A stretch of 6,285 nt of DNA from Kiritimatiellia bacterium (GTDB lineage: Bacteria; Verrucomicrobiota; Kiritimatiellia; RFP12; UBA1067): positions 1 through 6,285 of the forward strand of contig CAAGNL010000215.1 in assembly GCA_900771305.1 (NCBI GenBank), in the 5' to 3' direction. Shown one piece after another: positions 1-5,577 of the stretch. Position numbers and translations under genes: made by a program. A model generated the notes under the pieces. That model saw only the letters and a list, made by a program, of their open reading frames with translations. It did not search any database and was not told the DNA's origin. The first letter of the stretch is position 1, and the number at the start of each line of letters is the position of its first letter.

Positions 1-219
1 ACCAAGGCCGACAAGGCCGATGCAGACGCACTCGGACGCCTCCGCACCCTCCTGGGGAACGCCCGGGAGACCGTGCGCGGGATCCTCGCCGCAGCCGCGG
101 AGGCCGACGACCGGCGCGGAAGGCGCACGGCAACTCTTCAGGCGCTCCAGGAACAGGTCGACCGGGCCCTCATCGTACGCGAGAGATGGTGGGAGGACGC
201 GATGGTGGCGCTGCGGTGA
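1..219 (+). CDS. C-terminal 72 residues of an unrecognised helical protein (partial)
   Basis: Frame 1 is open from the first base to a TGA at 217-219, and its start lies outside the window. The 72 visible residues begin TKADKADADALGRLRTLLGN and are rich in Ala, Leu, Arg, Glu and Asp. Their heptad-like hydrophobic spacing suggests one or two amphipathic helices or a coiled coil, with a WW pair near the end (residues 63-64). Third codon positions are almost all G or C, as in the other genes here. The overlapping frame-2 reading that begins at 20 is rich in Arg, Ser, Pro and Thr and looks like a shadow. I recognise no family and no function can be assigned. The gene converges on the polyferredoxin gene, with 125 bases between the two stop codons. 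Moderately sure that it is coding. Confidence 0.6.
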   Translation, partial: TKADKADADALGRLRTLLGNARETVRGILAAAAEADDRRGRRTATLQALQEQVDRALIVRERWWEDAMVALR

Positions 220-232
220 GCCCGACGCACGC

Positions 233-275
233 ATAATTCTCAATGGTACACCCAGGTGTGACCAATGAGAATTAT
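233..275. terminator. Long imperfect palindrome between convergent genes; candidate bidirectional terminator
   Basis: The arms ATAATTCTCA (233-242) and TGAGAATTAT (266-275) are perfectly complementary over 10 bp. Inward, an A-A mismatch is followed by TGGT/ACCA (244-247 with 261-264), a one-base bulge at 260, then ACAC/GTGT (248-251 with 256-259) around a 4-base loop. The palindrome lies 14 bases past the plus-strand stop and 70 bases past the minus-strand stop. That position between convergent genes is the usual site for a shared terminator. Neither side has a true T-run, and only the AT-rich stem base supplies U residues, so classical Rho-independent termination is uncertain. It could instead protect 3' ends or be a mobile-element remnant. 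Confidence 0.4.
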
Positions 276-294
276 TCAGAAAGGATACAGGAGG

Positions 295-315
295 CAGAAG
301 AAAAACTTCTGTTTT
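295..315 (+). terminator. Small hairpin followed by TTTT, possible terminator
   Basis: CAGAAG (295-300) and CTTCTG (306-311) form a perfect 6-bp stem around an AAAAA loop, followed directly by TTTT (312-315). This fits a weak intrinsic terminator for plus-strand transcription leaving the left-edge gene, 76 bases after its stop. Read on the minus strand there is no T-run after the stem, so it is less likely to end the polyferredoxin transcript. The short, moderately stable stem keeps confidence low. Confidence 0.3.
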
Positions 316-344
316 AGATCAATCCAGAACAGGACAGATAGAGC

Positions 345-1610
345 TTAGTGCCCCTGGAGAGGCCGGACGATGATCGCCACCGGGTCACCGGGGCATGCGC
401 CTTCGCATGCACCGCAACCACGGCACTTGTCGGGGTCGATGATCGGACAGTTCACGCCGTTCCGCTCTTTGAGCTTCACGGCCTTGTACGGACAGTATTC
501 GTCGCACACGGCGCAGTACTCGCCCTTCGCCCAGGCGAGGCACTTGTCCTTCAGAACCTCCGCACGCCCGATCGGCATCGCGTGCTTCTGTTCAACTGTG
601 ATTGGTCTGAGCGCACCCGTCGGGCAGACCTGCGTGCACTTCACACAGTCCTGGAAGCAGTAACGGTCCTCGTCCGGATCCCAGTTCGGAATCTTGCTGC
701 GAAAATGGATCACCGGCGAGAGGAATCCGTCAAATCCCGTCTCGCCCAGGTCCGGATGGATGAGCTCATACGGACACGCCTTCATGCAGTTGCCGCAGCG
801 GGCGCAAAGCGCGTTGATCCGCTCCACGTCCGCACTTGGCGGACGCAGCGCCCGCGCGCCCCCCTTCGCCCCCTTGAGAGCGAGACCCACACCGCCCAGG
901 GTGATCGATGTTCCAATCGAGATGCCAACGTTCCCCAGGAACGAGCGCCGCGAAGTCGACGCAGCCGTCAACACCTGCGGACCACCCTCGTTCCACGCAC
1001 CCGTATTCTTCGGACGCCGCAGCCACCGCGCGAACTCCATCACCGCCTGCTGCAGCCCTCCCAGCGGACACAGCTTGTGGCACCACACGTTCGGCACAAC
1101 CACCGCCAGAGCCATCACCACTACGAACATCGTTCCAATCGACGCCGATGCCACCGTCAACGGCGCACGCCATGCGACGAAGAATCCGTTGAAGATGCAA
1201 AGGGGATCAAGCCAGAGGAACAGCGGATACCCAAATGCGGCCGTCACCACGATGAAAAGCGCGAAAACTTTGTTGAGCGCAGGCACACACTGTACCCAGC
1301 CCTTCCCCCATGGGTTCAGTTTTCCCGCCAGCTCCGCAAGGAACCCCATCGGACACAACCGCCAGCAGAAGACACGCCCCCAGAAGAACGGCACCACCAG
1401 GAGCGGCACGCCGAGAACAATCGTCCAGCCCACCCATTCCCGTGCCGCCAACGCCCCGAAGAGGTTGAGCAGAGGACTCAACCGCGGCAGCGCGGCGGCA
1501 CCCGCCGCGCGCCACGACTCCGGCGCCAGCCCAAGGGCGAGCAGCGCGAAGACAACCACCGCCACAACACGAAGCCCATGGCGTCGGACCCAGCGGAGAA
1601 TCGTGGCCAT
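345..1610 (-). CDS. Membrane polyferredoxin, NapH-NapG-like fusion (4Fe-4S)
   Basis: Predicted 421-residue membrane electron-transfer protein. Residues 1-200 resemble NapH. Hydrophobic segments lie near 14-30, 60-77, 113-136 and 155-175, and two CxxxCP sites (C82/C86 and C177/C181) fall on the predicted cytoplasmic side. Residues 219-247 carry a twin-arginine motif (SRRSFLG, 220-226) followed by a fifth hydrophobic segment. Residues 265-421 resemble NapG, with four cysteine groups: C269/272/275/279; C318/322/325/329; C357/366/369/373; and C396/399/402/406. Most end in CP, as expected for [4Fe-4S] clusters. In known Nap systems NapG and NapH are separate proteins that pass quinol electrons to the periplasm. 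Here they appear fused, and no napA or napB is visible. The ATG at 1610 is 3 bases after the DUF362 stop, with GAGG (1619-1622) 8 bases upstream, so translational coupling is likely. The fold class is secure; the electron donor and acceptor are unknown. Confidence 0.88.
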   Translation of the reverse strand: MATILRWVRRHGLRVVAVVVFALLALGLAPESWRAAGAAALPRLSPLLNLFGALAAREWVGWTIVLGVPLLVVPFFWGRVFCWRLCPMGFLAELAGKLNPWGKGWVQCVPALNKVFALFIVVTAAFGYPLFLWLDPLCIFNGFFVAWRAPLTVASASIGTMFVVVMALAVVVPNVWCHKLCPLGGLQQAVMEFARWLRRPKNTGAWNEGGPQVLTAASTSRRSFLGNVGISIGTSITLGGVGLALKGAKGGARALRPPSADVERINALCARCGNCMKACPYELIHPDLGETGFDGFLSPVIHFRSKIPNWDPDEDRYCFQDCVKCTQVCPTGALRPITVEQKHAMPIGRAEVLKDKCLAWAKGEYCAVCDEYCPYKAVKLKERNGVNCPIIDPDKCRGCGACEGACPGDPVAIIVRPLQGH

Positions 1611-1613
1611 GGA

Positions 1614-2507
1614 CTAGACCTCGACGCGCTCGATCTTGATCTTCGCGAGATCGGTGCAGCCCACGCCCAGTTCCCCCGCGAGCTTGATGTGCGGCACGTC
1701 TTCCGGCGTCTTGTTGAAGAGGGACGCCGCATAGGCGTCCGCCGCCGCAGGATCAGTCGAGAAGATGATCTCGTGCGGATGCGCCAGCTTGCCGGGTCCC
1801 TGGGGACCGTGGTCCAGCATGATGCGCGTCGCGTCGACGATCACCAGATGGGGCTTCAGATAGGTGCTGAAGTCGGCGATGCACTGATGGAGGCCGTCGC
1901 GGTGCCACGACCGGCGCGTGTTGTTGTCCACGGCACCCATCCAGTTCTTCATGGAGATCGTCAGCGTCGCGCCGCCATGGTGCTTGGCGACCGGCATGTT
2001 GATCAGGCAGTCCGCCTCGATCAGGTCACGCGAAACCTTCGCCTTCCTGCAGATCTTTCCTTTCGGGACATCGACTTCGACATAATCCGCGCGCTTCGGA
2101 CGGTAAAGCTTCGCCTTCGTGCCCTTCAGCGCCTCGAGGATGCCGCTCGTCGGAAAGGTCTCCTTCTCCGGCTGGCAGGTGTTCTCGGGGATCAGGACCT
2201 GCTTCGCCTTCGCGGCCTCCGCCGCCAGCACGACCTCGCGCACAATCGCGGGATGCGTATTGCCGCCCTGCTCGGGCGTCGACTTCCACGCCAGGTTCGG
2301 CTTGAGCGCCACCTTTGCGCCTGGCTTGACGAACTTCTCCCAGCCACCCATCTTCGCGATGCCGGCCGCGATCATCTTCGGGATGTCCTCGCCATGCACG
2401 ACCACCACGGTCGACACGGGTTCCGCCGCCTGGACCTGCACCACCGCCGCGGCCATCGCCGCCGTGGCTCCCGCCTTCAGAAATGTCCGACGCTTGATGC
2501 TCTTCAT
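1614..2507 (-). CDS. DUF362 domain protein with Tat signal peptide
   Basis: A 297-residue protein predicted to be exported folded. The N-terminus MKSIKRRTFLKAG is a twin-arginine signal (R6-R7), followed by an Ala/Val-rich core and a likely cleavage after A27 or A28 (VQAAEP). The rest matches the DUF362 pattern: a KPN near 69-71, the segment NMPVAKHHGGATLTISMKNW (170-189) with its conserved Lys/His and KN, and DPAAADAYA (252-260). DUF362 proteins often occur with ferredoxin domains, but their reaction is poorly defined. This one has no CxxCxxC cluster of its own; its cysteines are single (C111, C153, C167, C210, C284). The electron carrier is probably the polyferredoxin encoded 3 bases downstream. 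I chose the ATG at 2507 over a possible start at 2555 because AAGGAG lies 6 bases before it, the Tat motif then sits at the N-terminus, and the promoter at 2544-2573 would transcribe only the shorter form. Confidence 0.87.
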   Translation of the reverse strand: MKSIKRRTFLKAGATAAMAAAVVQVQAAEPVSTVVVVHGEDIPKMIAAGIAKMGGWEKFVKPGAKVALKPNLAWKSTPEQGGNTHPAIVREVVLAAEAAKAKQVLIPENTCQPEKETFPTSGILEALKGTKAKLYRPKRADYVEVDVPKGKICRKAKVSRDLIEADCLINMPVAKHHGGATLTISMKNWMGAVDNNTRRSWHRDGLHQCIADFSTYLKPHLVIVDATRIMLDHGPQGPGKLAHPHEIIFSTDPAAADAYAASLFNKTPEDVPHIKLAGELGVGCTDLAKIKIERVEV

Positions 2508-2513
2508 ATCAAT

Positions 2514-2519
2514 CTCCTT
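2514..2519 (-). promoter_or_regulatory. Ribosome binding site that sets the DUF362 gene start
   Basis: The minus strand reads AAGGAG at 2519-2514, 6 bases before the ATG at 2507. This strong Shine-Dalgarno site decides the start, because an in-frame alternative reaching back to 2555 would add 16 residues ahead of the Tat signal and begin upstream of the predicted transcription start. Confidence 0.75.
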
Positions 2520-2543
2520 ATGACAAGTTCGCCCAACCGCGCC

Positions 2544-2573
2544 ATTATACCACACGCGGCTACTTCATTTCCA
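2544..2573 (-). promoter_or_regulatory. Sigma-70-type promoter with extended -10 for the DUF362/polyferredoxin pair
   Basis: On the minus strand the -10 is a perfect TATAAT (2549-2544) preceded by TGG (2552-2550), which is an extended -10 (TGn). An 18-base spacer separates it from TGGAAA (2573-2568), a 4 of 6 match to TTGACA. Transcription would start near 2537 and leave a leader of about 30 bases before the ATG at 2507. No other promoter of this quality was seen upstream of this pair, so the two genes are probably transcribed together. Confidence 0.65.
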
Positions 2574-2585
2574 CTCGCTGCCAGA

Positions 2586-2610
2586 CACTCTCGCGGAGGC
2601 GGGGATCCCT
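2586..2610. repeat. GC-rich REP-like hairpin element, single copy in the window
   Basis: The plus strand has CTCGC (2590-2594), loop GGAG, then GCGGG (2599-2603), forming a stem with one G-U pair. It overlaps the 8-bp palindrome GGGATCCC (2602-2609). The stretch resembles dispersed elements of the form CCCGCGAAGGCGGGAATCC found between genes in many bacteria. It lies between the PATR gene stop and the DUF362 promoter, where REP-like units often sit. With only one copy visible, calling it a repeat rests on resemblance alone. It has no T-run, so it is a poor intrinsic terminator. Confidence 0.3.
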
Positions 2611-2666
2611 TATGGCATCGCGGCAAAAGACGCATCTCCAATCGATTCCCTTTTACAGCAACAGCA

Positions 2667-5303
2667 TTAACGAACGAGGATCTGTGTGCCAAGAATGTGC
2701 GAAAGCTTGATCTCGGTCCCCGACTGCCGGATGTGCCAGGCACTGGAGACGCCCTCGGGCAGCACGAACGTCGGCTTGCCTTCGATGCCGCCCGGCACGC
2801 GGACGACAACGCGCGAGCCCGCATCCTTGTGGGCGTCTAGGTTCTCGGGATCGGCGATCACGATGCGCGAACCTTCACCAAAGGTCAACTTACGGCCATT
2901 CTCGAACGTCAGCGGCGTCGCCCCTTCCGCGAAGGTGTCGGCCGCATTCAGCGTCAGGTCGCCCGTGCAGGTGAGCGGACCGCCCTTGACCGTGCCCTGC
3001 CCCGCGAGCCCGGCGACCGTCTCCCCGACGAGCTGCAGCGTGGCCCCCTTGTTGACAGTCAGTCGCGTCGTCGTCGGCAGGAGGTTCTGGGCCGCGAGCG
3101 TCATCAACCCCTCCTCGACCACGGTCGGACCACCGTAGGTGTTCGGTCTGTAGAGCGCGAGGCACATGTCGCCGCGCTTCGTCAGACCACCCGTCGTCGC
3201 GTTGTCCGCCAGCGTGTAGGTGCACTCCAGACGCCCGCTCGCGCCGTCGAGGGAGTTGGCCGCGGGGAAGTAGACCTTCGTCGTCTCGTCGTAGTCGCAG
3301 CCCGGCGCGAGGATGACCGGCGTGAACGTCTTCGTGTCGAAGTCGTAGTCCGCATACGCGACGGCGCCGTGTCCCGCGCCCTCGATGAAGAGCGGAACGG
3401 GGCCCATGTAGACGGCGCTGGACGGAAGCTCGGGCAGCGTGATGGACGCGAGGCCCTTGCCCGTCGGCGCATCGAACCGCAGCACCATCTGCGAGAGATC
3501 ACGGCCCACGCGCTCCGCCGAGTTGTAGCATTCGGACGTGTCGATCACAAGGCCGTTCGGCCCAATCGTGAAATGCCGCGGCAAGCGGGAATCGGCATTT
3601 TTGTCCGTGGCGTCGATCCCGGAATAGCCCCAGCCGTAGGTCGGTTTCAGCACGCCGCCGTCGAAATAGAACTCGCTCACGGTCTTCGCGGCGCACTCCG
3701 CGCTGTTTGTCGGCGTGTAGATGCGCAGACGGTCGGCCGCGAAGGTGGCGCCGTCGCGCACGCTGACGTACATCGTATAGTTGGTGTTCTGCGAGCCGCC
3801 GTCGACGGACCCCGTCCGCATGACCGTGTTGGATCCCGACACGGCGACGACGCCGACGCCGCCCTCTTGCGCGACGCGCAGGCGCGAGACCTGCCCCTGC
3901 TTCGTGAACGTGTCGTTCGTGCCGCCGGTGACGATGCAGTAGCCATAGCCCTGCCGCCCGACGGACAGGCCATTGTAGACCCCCGTGCTCGTACCTGTGT
4001 GCCGGTAGACGCCGCCCTTCTGCACGAGCATGCCGACGCTGCGCCGCGTGGCGTCTGCACTTTTGCCGACGTAGGCCGCATCGTGGTTATGGTCGCCGAG
4101 GACCTCCAGCCGCCCGTCCTCGAGCACGTACGCGCCGTAGCTGCCGGCGCTTTCGCCCACGTGCAGCTGATCCCAGGCCCCGTTCGCCCAGAGTCCCGCG
4201 GTCTGGCGCATCGCGGACCGGACCGCGCCGGCATTCGCGACGCGCGTCATGCTGGCCGTGATGGCGCCGCCGAAGACGTTGACGAGCGCAAGGTCGTTCA
4301 GCGCAAGACGCAGGTCCTCCGACCGCGCGTTGTCGCGGAAGCTGACGACGGACAACAGCTCGCCGTTGTTGCCAACGTAGAACGTTTTGACTGAGGCGTT
4401 GTTCGTGGAGATGAGGCGAGCGTCAATGTTGAGGTGCTTCGCCTTCGACCGAAGGTTCTCGTTGATGGCGAGTACGCCCGTCAGGCGGTTGTTCAGCGAC
4501 GTCTTTCCCGGCGTGCCGGACCCCGTGGAGAACACCGTGGAGCCATTGTTCGCATGGACCGTCCAGGGAAGCGCGCCCGTCGAGTTCCAGAAGTCGATCG
4601 TGCCCCCGCGAACCGTCAGGGAGCTGTCTTCCGCCGTGCCGGCGAACGTCGCTTCCTGCGGCGTCAAGGTGCCTTCCGTATTGACGAAGTGTCCCGCGCC
4701 GACCTTGGTTTTGTAGAGCATGAAGTTATTGCTGCCGACGCGCGTGAGAGTGTGTCCGTCGAAGACGATCTCGCGCACGCCCCAGCGTTTCGGCACGCCA
4801 ATCGTCGCATCCGCATCGAGCACGAGCTTCAACAGCAGGGAGTCCGATGTCGCGCTGTCCGTCGAGGCGCCGAACTGGAACGCGCCCTTCTCGTCGACAC
4901 CTTTGCCGGAGATGTGAACCGTACGGCTCATCATAATGTTACCCTGTCCTGTGCCGGCGAAACCGAACTTGAGCGACGCGCCATCCCAAACCGTGACCGC
5001 GCCCGCCGAACTCGCGGCCGAGCCGAGCGCGTCGACGAGAGTCGGCGTCAACGTGCCCGCCTGGACCTCCACGGGGCACGTGGCCGTCGAGGCGACCGTC
5101 AGCTGCGCCTCCCCCGCGCCCGTCTTGACGAGCTTTGTCGCGGTCTCCGGCACCGCGGTGTCATAGACAACGGTTCCCGAGGGCACGTCAACCGTCACCA
5201 CGCCGTCGACCGCCTCTGGCAGCGCAACCGCGCCCGCACCCAAGGCCAGCCCCGCAACCGCGCAGGCCACGCCCCAACGTTCCCTAATTCCGCTATTCGC
5301 CAT
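2667..5303 (-). CDS. Large secreted beta-strand-rich protein with PATR-like (autotransporter-associated) repeats
   Basis: An 878-residue protein with a Sec-type signal: a charged start MANSGIRERW, a hydrophobic core at about 11-28, and possible cleavage near 29-34. The body is rich in Gly, Thr, Val, Ser and Asn, as in beta-helix passengers. A PATR-like unit occurs near the N-terminus (57-87: KLVKTGAGEAQLTV, then GTLTP). A clearer one occurs near the C-terminus (706-740: GLTKRGDMCLALYRPNTYGG, then EEGLMTL). Residues 380-526 hold about five imperfect units of the V-G/x-G-x-Y pattern. No C-terminal autotransporter barrel or aromatic-terminated strand is visible; the protein ends GTQILVR. It is probably displayed at the surface or secreted, perhaps for adhesion, but no catalytic motif was seen. 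The ATG at 5303 has AAGGAG 7 bases upstream. It lies 59 bases after the small-protein stop and may share its transcript. No clear promoter of its own was found. Confidence 0.82.
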   Translation of the reverse strand: MANSGIRERWGVACAVAGLALGAGAVALPEAVDGVVTVDVPSGTVVYDTAVPETATKLVKTGAGEAQLTVASTATCPVEVQAGTLTPTLVDALGSAASSAGAVTVWDGASLKFGFAGTGQGNIMMSRTVHISGKGVDEKGAFQFGASTDSATSDSLLLKLVLDADATIGVPKRWGVREIVFDGHTLTRVGSNNFMLYKTKVGAGHFVNTEGTLTPQEATFAGTAEDSSLTVRGGTIDFWNSTGALPWTVHANNGSTVFSTGSGTPGKTSLNNRLTGVLAINENLRSKAKHLNIDARLISTNNASVKTFYVGNNGELLSVVSFRDNARSEDLRLALNDLALVNVFGGAITASMTRVANAGAVRSAMRQTAGLWANGAWDQLHVGESAGSYGAYVLEDGRLEVLGDHNHDAAYVGKSADATRRSVGMLVQKGGVYRHTGTSTGVYNGLSVGRQGYGYCIVTGGTNDTFTKQGQVSRLRVAQEGGVGVVAVSGSNTVMRTGSVDGGSQNTNYTMYVSVRDGATFAADRLRIYTPTNSAECAAKTVSEFYFDGGVLKPTYGWGYSGIDATDKNADSRLPRHFTIGPNGLVIDTSECYNSAERVGRDLSQMVLRFDAPTGKGLASITLPELPSSAVYMGPVPLFIEGAGHGAVAYADYDFDTKTFTPVILAPGCDYDETTKVYFPAANSLDGASGRLECTYTLADNATTGGLTKRGDMCLALYRPNTYGGPTVVEEGLMTLAAQNLLPTTTRLTVNKGATLQLVGETVAGLAGQGTVKGGPLTCTGDLTLNAADTFAEGATPLTFENGRKLTFGEGSRIVIADPENLDAHKDAGSRVVVRVPGGIEGKPTFVLPEGVSSAWHIRQSGTEIKLSHILGTQILVR
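3084..3188 (-). repeat. C-terminal PATR-like motif within the secreted protein
   Basis: Residues 706-740 follow the autotransporter-associated strand pattern LTKxGxxxLxLxxxNxYxGxTxVxxGxL. The following lines (TRLTVNKGATLQL, then GLAGQGTVKGG) also match the usual continuation of such proteins. This motif is the main basis for the family call. Confidence 0.65.
3726..4166 (-). repeat. About five imperfect 20-29-residue repeats in the secreted protein
   Basis: Residues 380-526 contain successive units starting LHVGESAGSYGAYVLEDG, AYVGKSADATRRSVGMLVQK, LSVGRQGYGYCIVTGG, LRVAQEGGVGVVAVSG and MYVSVRDGATFAADR. Each starts with a beta strand ending V-G or similar, then a Gly-rich turn and a second strand. 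This is the spacing expected of stacked beta-helix coils. The units are diverged, so a recent DNA-level expansion is unlikely. Confidence 0.5.
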
Positions 5304-5342
5304 GCTTCTTCTCCTTTCATATCAAACATGTTCAACTTCATG

Positions 5343-5357
5343 AGGGCCATCCGCCCT
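5343..5357 (-). other. Small hairpin between the 63-residue gene and the PATR gene
   Basis: AGGGC and GCCCT form a perfect 5-bp stem around a 5-base loop, just past the small-gene stop (5363) and about 40 bases before the PATR start. No T-run follows on the minus strand, so it is not a convincing terminator. It could modulate relative expression of the two genes or be chance in GC-rich DNA. Confidence 0.2.
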
Positions 5358-5362
5358 GTCCA

Positions 5363-5554
5363 CTACCTCAACAGAATCACCGCTCCGTTCGGGATCGGCT
5401 GGATCTCGAGCGTATGGTGGTCGAACTTCACAACGCACTCCGCATCCCGACCCGGCTGTGCGCTTTCGCCACGAGCGCCCGTCCGTTGACCGTCGGCCGC
5501 CGTGTAGGCTGCGGCGAACAGAGCCAGGGACGTGGAGAGGAGGAGGGTTTTCAT
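5363..5554 (-). CDS. Small predicted secreted protein, 63 residues, unknown function
   Basis: A short gene whose product starts with a clear Sec-type signal peptide, MKTLLLSTSLALFAAAYTAA, with likely cleavage near 19-22. About 41 mature residues follow, including a polar stretch, one cysteine (C41) and the ending IQPIPNGAVILLR. I chose the ATG at 5554 because GGAG (5566-5563) lies 8 bases upstream and the signal then begins at the N-terminus; a GTG at 5581 would add nine unlikely residues. The gene begins 23 bases after the EEP frame and ends 59 bases before the PATR gene, all on one strand. Its last seven residues share the pattern G-x-x-I-L-[VL]-R with the PATR protein. It may be a real small exported protein. 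It may also be a relic in which the signal peptide and tail of a larger secreted protein survive without the middle. Confidence 0.55.
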   Translation of the reverse strand: MKTLLLSTSLALFAAAYTAADGQRTGARGESAQPGRDAECVVKFDHHTLEIQPIPNGAVILLR

Positions 5555-5562
5555 GGAAAAGT

Positions 5563-5566
5563 CTCC
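5563..5566 (-). promoter_or_regulatory. Ribosome binding site for the small secreted protein
   Basis: GGAG on the minus strand (5566-5563) lies 8 bases before the ATG at 5554. It supports the 63-residue product over the longer GTG-started reading from 5581. Confidence 0.5.
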
Positions 5567-5577
5567 AGAAGAGGGAT

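Noticed and set aside
233..277. Possible Fur-type iron box (AATGAGAATTATT-like halves)
   Set aside because: The halves resemble Fur half-sites, but the stretch lies between two gene ends with no promoter next to it. A hairpin explains the symmetry better.
2508..2555. A 16-residue N-terminal extension of the DUF362 protein
   Set aside because: The extension would start upstream of the predicted transcription start and move the Tat motif away from the N-terminus, while AAGGAG directly precedes the inner ATG.
348..2840. An 830-codon open frame on the plus strand, antisense to the polyferredoxin and DUF362 genes
   Set aside because: Its codons align exactly opposite those of the real genes. Antisense stops would need TTA, CTA or TCA codons, which GC-rich genes avoid. 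The translation is full of Arg and His with no domain, and the real genes have clear motifs.
3369..4394. A 341-codon plus-strand frame opposite the middle of the PATR gene
   Set aside because: Antisense shadow in codon register with the PATR gene, with Arg/Ala/His-rich composition and no ribosome site or domain.
5304..5362. Promoter for the PATR gene with TTGAAC as a -35
   Set aside because: A -10 at the right spacing would fall on the ribosome site and no good match exists there. Co-transcription with the upstream small gene is more likely.
4434..5489. A 351-codon plus-strand frame opposite the PATR gene
   Set aside because: Same explanation: it is in antisense codon register with the real gene, is rich in Arg, Ala and His, and has no recognisable motif or ribosome site.
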